Shown here piece by piece: positions 12,300-23,073 of a DNA stretch of 64,000 nucleotides. The stretch is from contig NC_061072.1 of assembly GCF_021917145.1 (NCBI RefSeq), positions 14,176,742 through 14,240,741 on the forward strand, in the 5' to 3' direction. The notes below the pieces were generated by a model. It was not told where the DNA came from. It ran no database searches and was given only the letters and a program-made list of their open reading frames with translations. How positions within the stretch are numbered: position 1 is the stretch's first letter; every line of letters begins with the position of its first letter. Made by a program: the position numbers and the translations under genes. Origin of the DNA: Hypomesus transpacificus (Eukaryota > Chordata > Actinopteri > Osmeriformes > Osmeridae).

Positions 12300-15200
12300 C
12301 CTCTCTCTCGACCTCTCTCTCTCTCTCCCAGTTTGGGAAGATCTACGAGGTGAGGATGATGATGGACTTCAACGGCAACAACCGGGGCTACGCCTTCGTC
12401 ACCTTCACCACCAAGCAGGAGGCCAAGACCGCCATGAAGCAGCTCAACAACCACGAGATCAGGTAGAGGGAGACGAGGAACCACCGGGAATTGACTAACG
12501 ACTGTTTGAGGACGACTGTTTCAGCCAATGAACTACTAACCAATTACTCCTAACCAACTACTGTTAACTGACTGTCTGGTCGTCCTCTTCGTGTTCAGGA
12601 ACGGTCGTCTGCTGGGCGTGTGCGCCAGCGTGGACAACTGCCGTCTGTTCGTGGGCGGGATCCCCAAGACCAAGAAGAGGGAGGAGATCCTGGCCGAGAT
12701 GAGGAAGGTCACCGAGGGGGTCATGGAGGTCATCGTGTACCCGAGCGCCGCTGACAAGACCAAGAACCGTGGCTTCGCCTTTGTGGAGTACGATAGTCAC
12801 CGTGCTGCAGCCATGGCCCGCAGGAAGCTGTTGCCAGGTACTGGCCAATCAGAGGTTTTGTTACTGAAACTGCTGCCAGGTACTGGCTAATCACAGACAA
12901 CACCTGCAGAGCCAAAGATCATCAAAGTAACTGTTTGAAAACTGCGTGAACAGCATTTGGATTCATGCAGAATTTGAATTTGCCCGTAGTATACTGCTTT
13001 ATCAGTTGTGTTGAGCAACTTCCTGGTTGTGACTTCCTGGTCTCCGCCTCCCAGGCAGGATCCAGCTGTGGGGTCACGCCATCGCCGTGGACTGGGCGGA
13101 GCCAGAGGTGGAGGTGGACGAGGATACCATGGCGACGGTGAAGATCCTATACGTGAGGAACCTGATGCTGGCCACCACCGAAGAAACCATAGAGAAGGAG
13201 TTTAACAGCATCAAGCCAGGTAGGAGGGCAGAGAGGTGGGATGGGACACTATGAGGCTGATGTGGGAGACTTGGGGGAGTGTTCGAAGTGGTTATCTATT
13301 TTCTATTTCCTTGATTCACTGGAAATGTTTGTGTAATGATGATTGTGTGTGTGTGCAGGTGCAGTGGAGAGGGTGAAGAAGATCAGGGACTACGCCTTCG
13401 TCCATTTCACCCACAGAGAAGACGCCATCAAGGCCATGACCGCCCTCAACGGCAAGGTCAGCTGACCCGCCCGGGGTCTGCGACCCTCTCAGAGTAACCC
13501 CCCCTCGTTCTTTAATCACCTCATGGTTAAAACGTGATCTGTTTCGCTTTCCTCTCTCTACCCACCCGTTCTCCCTCCTCCCCCCCCCCCCCCCCGCGCC
13601 TTGCCTGGCCCTCTCTCCCACACCTCCGTCCCTCCTCCATTTTCTATTCCTCCCCTTCTCCTTCCTCTCAACCCCCTCCCTTCAACGCTCCCCTCTCACG
13701 CACCCTTCCCTCCTGCCCTCCCTTCTCCCCTTCTCATTTCCTCCCCTTCTCCCCACCTCCCTCTCCCCACCTCCCTCTCCCCACCTCCCTCTCCCCACCT
13801 CCCTCTCCCCACCTCCCTCTTCCCAACCCCCAGTTGGTGGACAGCTCTCCCATCGAGGTGACCCTGGCCAAGCCAGTGGACAAGGACAGCTATGTGCGCT
13901 ACACTCGGGGGACGGGGGGCCGCGGGGGCCCCCTCCTCCAGGGGGAGTATGCCTACACACTGGGCCAGGTGTATGACCCCACCGCCGCCTACCTCGGGGC
14001 GCCGGTCTTCTACGCCCCCCAGGCCTACGCCGCCCTCCCGAACCAGTTCCGCTTCCCCACTGCCAAGGGTCACGTGGGCGGGCGCGGTCTGGTCCGGACG
14101 TCTTCTATCAGAGGTGGGTGTAGGGGCGGGAGCTGTTCCCCTCTTCCTGTCTCACTGGGATCTAGAGCGTGCTGCTCTTTTCCAATGATGACGGCCAATC
14201 AGCGTGTGTTAACATGACCCTGATGAGATCCATGGAGTCTTATTGATCTCTGTGTCATGGTTGGGGTGTGAATTGTTCTATTCATCCAAATTATAATATG
14301 GGGCCAGCATTTTGCGAGAACATTTTGCAATGCTCTGTGCGATTTGATCCAAATTTGATCTCATCATGCTAACTTTACTTCTTATTGTGTATGAATGCCT
14401 GTTCATTACTCTGTGTGGTAACTCCAGTAAAGTGATGTGCATTCTGTGTTGTAGTTTGAGACATGTTTGATGTCAGTCAGTACAAAAACTGCCTTCCATG
14501 CCTGCATATTACAGTCCAACTCCTTTAGCATTGTCAATCCCAATGCGGTCTTAAAACGTCCTTAATGACCTGATCTGATCAATAACCCTCCATCAAATCA
14601 CATCACAAAGTCCCAAACAAGGGCAGCTGGTTAATGGTAAATGGTAACGCAAAAAAAAAAACAATCGCAGTCTGACGTTCAATCAAAGATCAATCAGAAC
14701 CCGACCACGATCACCCCTCTGTACTGTGCCGGCCTGGACGATCACATGACCAGTCTTGATTGCTTCTCCCAGTTGATTCCTGGTGATTTGATTGATCCGA
14801 ATCCTTCTTGCGTTCCTAGACATTTACATGAATATACCTGTAGGGGCGGCCGGCGTGCGGGGCATGGGGGGGCGGGGCTACCTGGCCTATGCTGGCGTGG
14901 GGCGTGGCTGTGCCGGCTACCAGCTGAAGGCTGATAAGAGGCCGGACGACAAGCTGTTTGACCTGCTTCCAGGAATGGAGCTCACCCCCTTGAACACAGT
15001 GGCCCTGAAACCTCCTGGGATGAAACACGCTCCACAGGTACACCCACGCACACACACACACACACACACACGGCAAGACAGACACACACAAAAAGACACA
15101 CACACACAAAGTTACACAGAAAGACCTATGCACAGATGGACACACACACACACACATGGCAAGACAGACACACGCAGAAATACACACACACACACGTGCA

Positions 15201-16101
15201 CAGACACACACAGACAGAAACACACGCACGCGCAGAAAGACACCCATGGAGAAAGACACGCCCACAGACAGTCACGTACACAGACGGACACCTTCAGGGT
15301 TTACCTTCCAAGTTTGTGTGTTCCAGATTCTGGAGGATGTTTGTCAGAAGAACAACTGGGGTCAGCCAGTCTACCAGCTCCACTCTGCTCTCGGACACGA
15401 CCAGCGGCAGCTGTTCCTTTATAAGGTCACCATCCCAGCCCTCGCCACCCAGTACCCCAACGTGTAAGTTCCAACCAGCCTATCATCACACAGTATTGAA
15501 CAGTATACATTCAAATGATCCTATCATCACCCAGTAGTGGCTTGACTTTCTTTCTGATCCTCACATTTGATTTTAGAAATATAAGAACATCTAGAATTGA
15601 TGAGACTAGGTAACCATCCACCTCTTTACCTTAATCTTCACCCTTGTCGTCCCCTTCCCCTCCCTCGCCGCTGCAGACACCCATTCACCCCGTCCAAACT
15701 GTGTGCGGCGGTGGACGAGGCCAAGGTGCACGCGGCCGAGCACGCCCTGCAGACCCTGGGGCTGCAGACAGAGGGCGCCGCAGAGGCCACCGCCGCAGCC
15801 GCAGCCGCCGCCTTCTCAGGTATGTGAGGCTCCGCCCCAACTGAGCAGTCAGCTGACTGACCATCGCTGTCCCCTTCTCTACGGTCAGCCATCTTCCTGG
15901 TTGACCCTACCCTGAGGCCTAACTTCCTCTGGTGTGTCTGCCCCAGTAGGTTACACCCTGGCCAGCCCCTCTGCCTCTGTGGCTGCCTCACAGCTCAAAC
16001 AGGCCGTGTCGCTGGGCCAGGATCTCACGGCCTACGCCACCTATGAAGGGTACCCGGCCTTCGCCGTGGCAACCCGAGGAGACGGCTACGGGGTGTTCTG
16101 A
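11270..16101 (+). CDS. a1cf: APOBEC1 complementation factor (RNA-binding protein)
   Basis: In mammals A1CF binds mRNA and docks the APOBEC1 deaminase; it is mainly nuclear and expressed in liver and gut. Coding exons: 11270-11368, 11967-12101, 12332-12462, 12599-12837, 13055-13219, 13359-13456, 13834-14113, 14820-15037, 15327-15463, 15677-15819 and 15947-16101. All phases fit, giving about 599 residues, close to the mammalian protein (594). The start [11 protein letters not shown] matches the family. Three RRMs follow at roughly residues 55-133, 135-217 and 230-302, with RNP-type cores GYAFVTF, GFAFVEY and DYAFVHF. Then come an RG-rich stretch ([13 protein letters not shown]) and a C-terminal double-stranded-RNA-binding-like domain from [14 protein letters not shown]. 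The protein ends RGDGYGVF. Two acceptors are tandem (14819/14843 and 15946/15949), predicting isoforms. GC content at third codon positions is high in the middle exons. Confidence 0.96.
11382..11604. repeat. (CAGA)n / (CAGG)n tetranucleotide array
   Basis: About 220 bases of CAGA units with interspersed CAGG and CAGATAGG variants, beginning 13 bases after the first a1cf coding exon ends. Confidence 0.95.
12228..12330. repeat. (CT)n tract forming the polypyrimidine tract of a1cf exon 3
   Basis: About 65 bases of pure CT followed by a CT-rich run leads directly into the acceptor at 12331. The microsatellite is therefore part of the 3' splice site. Confidence 0.9.
13561..13833. repeat. Long polypyrimidine tract with 14-bp repeats
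   Basis: About 270 bases that are nearly all C/T, including a C run at about 13579-13595 and tandem copies of CCCCACCTCCCTCT at about 13750-13822. It ends at the acceptor of a1cf exon 7. Confidence 0.85.
15045..15295. repeat. CA-rich degenerate repeat in a1cf intron
   Basis: ACACAC-based sequence with recurring GGCAAGACAGACACACGCAGAAA-like units, only loosely periodic. Reading frames in it are low-complexity and not coding. Confidence 0.8.
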
Positions 16102-17279
16102 ACCGCCGTTCTGGAAGCCCAGAATACGGACGTCAGAACCGGAAGCTCCGTGCCGACCAGCGTTCCTTCCGAACTCGTTCTCTGACTGTGAAACAATGTG
16201 TCCTCTCTGTAGAATTGATCTGATTGTGAAAATGGATTTTGTAGTTGTTTGAGGGCCACTATTGCCTGTCGTAGAGTAGTAAAGAAATCAAATTTAATTC
16301 CAAAAGTATTGATTGGTTATTATTTGGTCATTTTTGGTCATGTTTTGTTTTTTTGTACTTCAGTACTTTTGTACTTCAGAGAAAAGGATGTCTGCACATA
16401 GTGTTTAGTTCTCTCAGTAACTCAACACTCATGTTTTTTGGGGGTCTAAAACCTTTTTTTGGTTCATGACGCTGTTTTTCTTTTAGAGTCATGAGGGAGA
16501 CGACCGGTCTACTCTGAGGTCAAACTCTGATAAACTGACTGATAAAAACCACCTGAACACATGGACTTTAATCCCCAAAAGTACTAGAAAAACACAAATT
16601 CCATTCAAACAGACAAACAAACCACAATAATACAACATTTAATCAAGTGCAGATCCTTTTTCTCTCTGGCCTCATGGCCTTTTGTTTCCTCAGTGAGTGA
16701 AGGACATGAATGCAATTTTTACATTTCATTTTCACGAATGGTGCCTTTGATGTTATTCTACCTATGCATGCCTCTACATATAAACGGAATGTGCTGTAGT
16801 GTCTTGTACACATGGATGTTGTTGGACTGTGTGCTTAGAATAGGAAATAGATGCTAGATGTCGTAAAAGGGCTTTTATTTTGTGTTGTTCCCATCTCTCA
16901 GTATTCACACTTTCAGACTTGTATTTGTCTCGATCTTTCATAACTTTTTGATATAATGTGTTCTTCATGTGCAGAATATAACCACCCCCACGAGATGTGA
17001 ACCTGACCTGCCAGTTTAAGACTCCCTTCAACACACATGTTCTAACCTCGGTTTTAGAGGCCATGAAATATGAAATATTTATTTTCAAAAGGGTACGTTT
17101 CTCCATTGGAGACAGTGTCCTCTGACATCTATCTTGGCTACAGACATAGTGTCATTTTCTAAGAGTTAAGTTATTTTTCTTGGGCCTAAACCTTTCACCT
17201 TGTGTGTCCTACACCTTACTCCCTTCATCCTATGCCCTACACCTTAAACCCCACATCTTATATCTTGCAACCTAGGCCC

Positions 17280-17575
17280 TAAACCCTCCACCCTAAACCC
17301 TACACCCTACACCCTACACCCTACACCCTACACCCTACACCCTACACCCTAGGCCCCAAACCCTACACCCTACACCCTACACCCTACACCCTAGGCCCCA
17401 AACCCTACACCCTACACCCTACACCCTACACCCTACACCCTACACCCTACACCCTACACCCTACACCCTAGGCCCCAAACCCTACACCCTACACCCTACA
17501 CCCTACACCCTACACCCTACACCCTACACCCTACACCCTACACCCTAGGCCCCAAACCCTACACCCTACACCTTA
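17280..17575. repeat. (CCCTACA)n telomere-like minisatellite
   Basis: About 290 bases of seven-base CCCTACA units. They are broken into blocks by a recurring AGGCCCCAAACCCT spacer (about 17350, 17392, 17470, 17547). The array is preceded by degenerate CTACACCTTA-type copies from about 17205. The unit differs from the vertebrate telomere repeat CCCTAA by one extra base. Confidence 0.95.
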
Positions 17576-17926
17576 CGCCCTGCTCCCTTGCTTCTGGGCA
17601 TGCACATCCGTAGGGCTGTGAGACTCTTGTCAGCACACCAGACAACACTATGATAAAATGCCTAAGCAGTGACAGTATTAAAAGTGTGTGTAGCACTTAG
17701 AACCTATTTTTATACCATAAATCAAACACAATTTGTTTATTGTTTTTGGATATTTTCAAATTATCTATACTTCAATGATTGATCGGAAAACATGTAAACC
17801 AAATCGTAAAGGGACTGACTAATCAGGCAAAATGGAGGAAAGTGGGAGATACTTTGGAGAGAACAGGTAATGTGGTGACTGCTTTGGGTGATTCTGAGGT
17901 GTCTTGTGTGATCATTGTTATGGGTT

Positions 17927-17932
17927 AATAAA
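17927..17932 (+). terminator. Candidate a1cf poly(A) signal
   Basis: AATAAA, 1.8 kb downstream of the a1cf stop codon. An ATTAAA about 250 bases upstream is an alternative. Confidence 0.45.
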
Positions 17933-17963
17933 CAATACGCATTTAAAAACTTGCTGGCTTCTG

Positions 17964-17969
17964 TTTATT
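17964..17969 (-). terminator. Candidate asah2 poly(A) signal
   Basis: TTTATT on the plus strand (AATAAA on the minus strand), about 360 bases beyond the asah2 stop codon and 32 bases from the a1cf signal on the other strand. Confidence 0.45.
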
Positions 17970-18227
17970 CCATCTTCATTGTAATCAAATGTATTTGTCA
18001 TATATACAACCTCATTGGAAAACACTTACAGTCAGGTCAAATGTCATCGTTTAAGTTCAATCATATTCAAACATGAATCAACCTGAGACCATCCCGTTTC
18101 AACAACAGAACAAACGACTCCAAAAAAGCATTCAGAATTCATAGTCATTCGCTGCTCTGAGATCCGTCATGCTAAATTATTGTAAAAATGTTGCAACTAA
18201 TGTTCGCTTTGTTATGCTTCAATCCAA

Positions 18228-18300
18228 AGTGACATGCAGGGGGGATTTAAATCTGCAACTCCTCGTGTGACAGTCAAACCTTCAACAACTGAACCATTCC
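18228..18300 (-). repeat. tRNA-derived SINE head fragment
   Basis: Read on the minus strand, GGTTCAGTTGTTGAAGG followed by GAGTTGCAGATTTAAATCCC resembles the anticodon arm and B box of a tRNA-derived SINE. It is degenerate. Confidence 0.45.
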
Positions 18301-18329
18301 AACAGTAATAGTCATTGTCTGATCTGGGC

Positions 18330-21304
18330 TCAGACATACCACCAAGTCTTCTGGGAGATCCTGAAAATGTCGGAGGTTCCCTCGTAGGGAGTGATGGTCG
18401 TTATGAATCCCTTCCTCTCCTTGAAGTGTCCAAAATGGCGGATCCTGTAGGAGCCTGTCTGAGCAGAGCGAGGGACGTGCCACTCCACCGTGGTGTTGCT
18501 ATGCTGGTCTGCTCCCTTCAACCAGTAGAACCTGGGGGAGAGGAAAGGAGAGACAGAAAACATCTGACATTGCAGACATCCACACCCTCACCCTTACCCT
18601 CCCTCGCTTCTCCACCCCCTCCCTCACCCCCTCCCTCACCCCTCACACACCCCGCTCCCCTTTGAAGTGGCCGTCCGCTGTCTGTTGACAGAGCAGATCA
18701 GAGGGCAGTGACCTCATCCAGGGGTGTTTATCTAGCCAGGTCCCTCTTGACTGGTCCAGTTCACCTATCATGCCATGTCAGGACATGTACAACTACACTG
18801 CCCCCCCTCTACCTGCCCTGACCTGCTGAAGATCGCACAGTATTGGACAGGCTTAAGCAACATGGGAGAATGTCCACTAAGACCTCCGATGACGCCATCT
18901 TGTTAACGCCAATCTAAGATCAACTCAAGTATCAGGGCAGAGGAGTTGTGTTGTTTTTCCTAGATCAGACTGAACATAACAATGCTGATGTCATTGTGAA
19001 GGCCTAACTTTGATTGGACAACGTTGAACTTTCTGAAACCACCCCTCAACAAACCTGACCTGGCTGGCCCATCTGGGAACGGCTCCCCCCCCAGTTCACA
19101 CACGGAAAGAGCTGACGAAACACAGTCGTTTCATAATCACCAAAATCCCATTGGGGGTTTGCTTTTATTATCAACAGAGGGTGGATTATCGTAAAGGCGC
19201 AGTAATCTTTCTTCCTCTTATAGTTCTATTATCTCCAGAGACATCTAGATAATGTGGCTGAGTGCTAGGCTGGGTGAGGTTGGATAATCCTCTAAAATGC
19301 TGACTGGTAATCTGCTCCTTGTCTGATTGAGCCACAGGTGTACTCTGACCTATCAACACCCTTGCCAGATAACTCTAAGCACTGGACCAATCACAGACAG
19401 ACTTGCTCTCTTAATGATTATAGTGTCCGTTAAAACTAAGCATGCACCAATGAAATGTATTAAAACTGATTGTATTGATTGCACTGTCAGAATTTTCTGA
19501 ACTCTACTGTAGTACTCTATTGTAATGTAGTTTGGTAAGACTAGTACCGGTTATAATCATCGTCCAATCAGGGTCTAGCTTTACCTGGTTTCCCAAGATG
19601 CATCTGTGTGAACTACTTCCCAGCTAGAGGTTTTGTTGTGGAACTTCTCAACAGTGATGAAGGTCTTGTCTCTCTGAAACAAGAGAGTACATACCGTAAA
19701 TATATGGTATGTACGTATATTTACATAAATGTGTATATCATTTGCTCATCTGGAAGTAAGTTAGGGATGGTTAGTAACAGAGTCTTACGATGTCTCCTGA
19801 GTGTCGAGGGTTTCCAGCTACAAATGTCACAGAGACAATGTCGCCCTGTTGAATCACAACAGAAAAACACATAGATGAACATTTTGAGACTGATTTAGAT
19901 GTAGTTGATGATGAGTCACACTGACATTCAAATAGAGTGAGTGTGTCTTGGGAGGGGAGGAGCTAGAGGTAGGAATAGGAATTTTGATTGTGATATTTTT
20001 CCTCACTGATACTGGCATTGATATTGAGAATGATACGATACCAATACCAATGCTGATATCGATAAAGATTTGGATACATATCTTGATATTTCTCCTGATA
20101 TTGATACGGACAGTGGCTCACCAGTGTGTAGAAGGGGTTAACCTGTTCCAGGACCTCTCCGAACGAGGTGTTGACGGGCTTCCTGTCCACGCCAGCAACA
20201 GGAAGCAGGTTGAACAGCGGACTGCCTGTGAACAACGGGGGTTCCGGACCAGCGGGGAGGTTCTCCTCTCTGCCCTGAACACAGAACCTCAGGGTCAGGC
20301 TTGGGAAGCAGCGACCTCACTGTGTCATGTCATGTCATGTTCTGTCAAGTCATGTCATGTATTGCTTTCATCCAAAGGAGGAATAAAAGAAAGAAGGGAT
20401 TTGAACCTGGCAATCAAATACTTACCCATCCCCATTCAGAGAAGAACATCTAAATCATAAAATATGAATAAGGTGTGTATTTCCCTATTTAATTGAGGAC
20501 CAGGTTTAAACACACAGTTGATTCTATTGTATTGCACTGTGTTTCATCAAACCCAGTATCCCAGGCTACAGTGGAGCAGTCAGCCAGCCTGACAGGAAGT
20601 GAGGGACCGAGCGGTCCAAGCCTGACCAGGCTCACCTCTGCGATGGCTCTGGCCAGTCCTCTGAACTTCTGCACGTAGGCCGACAGGGTGTGAGGGCCGA
20701 AGATGGTGGAGGCTCCCTCGTAGCGCTGGATCTGCAGACAGAACACGGTTACCACCCAGGGAGATATGGAGGGGGTAAGGGTTAGGGCACTCCAAAGAGA
20801 ATGGAAACTATGAGAAGACATTGTGATAGCTGATGCCCATGCAGAATTGTATTCTGGCCAGAAATAGGCTCCTAATAGAACTGCACAGCACACAAAACAG
20901 TTCCTTGTGGAGGTTTTGCTTCATTACATTTTTAGTAATGGTTCCATGAAGCATCACCTTTAATAAGAGTAGAAATGGTTATTTGAATGATTCTACACAG
21001 GGGATACCTTCCTGAGAGAAATAAGTTCATAAAACATACTGAAGGTGATCAAAAAAACAGAGGCTAGACTAGGGATGTAACGGCGTCATAGTAGAGCTGG
21101 TTTGATGAAGCAGTGAGTCCATGTCTGTCTGCAAGCCCACCTGGTACTCTTCGTAGGTGGTAATGTAGTGGGTGTAGATGTTGCTGAGGCCAGCTAGGAC
21201 CACCTCTGTGTCCTTGAAAGACCCCTGGGACTGCAGCTCCTACACACACACACACACAAAGAGACAGAATCAAAATAATGTGTGTGTGCACGCGTGAATG
21301 TCTC

Positions 21305-21342
<38 letters not shown>

Positions 21343-21906
21343 TGTGTATGTGTGCCCGTGTGAATGTCTGTGTGTGGGTGTGTGTGTGTATTTGATCCTC
21401 ACCTGTTTCACGGCCTCTCGTAACCGTCTGCCTGACATGGTGCTGGATAAGAAAACAGTTTGATCATTTCAGCTCTCTGGTTCTGTGGTTGTGTAATTAG
21501 CAGCACCACTTCTTCTATGGTCACGTTTCTGTACTTAATGGCACAAGTCCAGACTCACGTCATCTCCCCTGGTATGGCGACAACGGCCAGCGGTCCGATG
21601 GTGATCACCTGGACATCAACGATCTGAGGGTGCCAAGGGAGGGGCCAGTTCATCTGCGGAGCAAAGCATGATGGGAAGGTAAGAGGTATGACAGCAATGA
21701 CAGATGTTAAAGGTGGACATACAGTATAAACACATAAAGACGCTCACTTACACACCACACACACACACACAGTTGTCCCTACCTCCCCTGTGTTGAACAG
21801 GATGGGTTTGGGCCGGTGGCAGTCTTGTGTTTCATTGGAGGGAGACCCGAGCAAAGCGTCTCTGATCCCGTCCCAAAACGGGTCTCCCTCTACAGCTCCT
21901 GTATGG

Positions 21907-21938
<32 letters not shown>

Positions 21939-22939
21939 AGACATACATTCACACCCACACAAGCAAATAAACACTCACACACAAGATGATAAAAAAAAAA
22001 ACACACACACACATGCACACACACTCACTCACACTCAGATAAGGACTAGCAACCTTGAGACTCACGACACCTGACACAGTCAGAACGCTGAGCCGACACT
22101 ACCCAAGGACACTGAACCACCTCTGTTACACTGACCCTGGGTGAAGTTGAGGTCTCCTCCTCCGTCGGTGGTTCCCGCAGCAAAGCTGTGTCCCAGGGCA
22201 GGCTTGCAGGTCCTGGCCTGTGAGGACAGAGGGGACAGCTCAGAGGTACCTCCGAACGCTCAGGTGGATCTGGGCTGCTGCTGAACTGGGGCTTTCTGTT
22301 GGATTAGCGTTCTGATCGCTTTGCTGTCTGCACGCTGTGGTGTTGACTTAACGCTCGACTGGGTTTGAATGTTTGAATATTTGTGTTCTTGCACCTGTTT
22401 ATCGCTATGACGATTTAATTTCATTGCGGGGATTAGTAAAGTCAACTAACAAACTGACCTCTCCACCACACACTCCAATCAACATAGTTGCTTATGCAAG
22501 ACCCACCACCAGTCGAGGAGAGAAGGATAGCTCTCTGTGTGCTGATAGGATACAGGTTGATAAGTTAGCAGGAAAGGTGTACGGGTCAGAAGAACAGGAT
22601 ATCCAAAGGTTATTTAGGTATGCTGGACTAATAATTATCCTTGAACACCCCTGAACTATGCAAACTCTGGTTCTCCCTACCTGAGCCCTGGTGACATGCA
22701 GGGAGATAGAGCTGTGGAGTAATTCCCCAGAGTTATCCCAGTGTTGTGATTGGTCCGTGGTGCGGCGGGTACTGACCGTGTGTGTGGCGTTGATCTGGAC
22801 GGTGACGTCCGTCATGTTGACCCACTGGTGGGCAGCATGGATGAAACCTTGCAGCTCCTGATCTGCCTTACTGTAGAGGTCCTGCAGGGAGCAGTCACAC
22901 ACAAGTTTACACACACATAGAAGGTATTAATGAATGTGT

Positions 22940-22984
<45 letters not shown>

Positions 22985-23000
22985 TGTGTGTGTGTGTGTA

Positions 23001-23073
<73 letters not shown>

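Larger units (their letters stand above)
16102..18329. other. Convergent a1cf/asah2 3' region
   Basis: No coding sequence is seen between the two stop codons. The stretch holds the presumed a1cf 3' UTR, a telomere-like 7-bp array (17280-17575), poly(A) signals on both strands near 17930-17970, and a minus-strand tRNA-like SINE fragment at 18228-18300. Confidence 0.7.

Noticed and set aside
17280-17575. True interstitial telomere
   Set aside because: The unit is seven bases, not CCCTAA, and has a repeating spacer; better called a telomere-like minisatellite.
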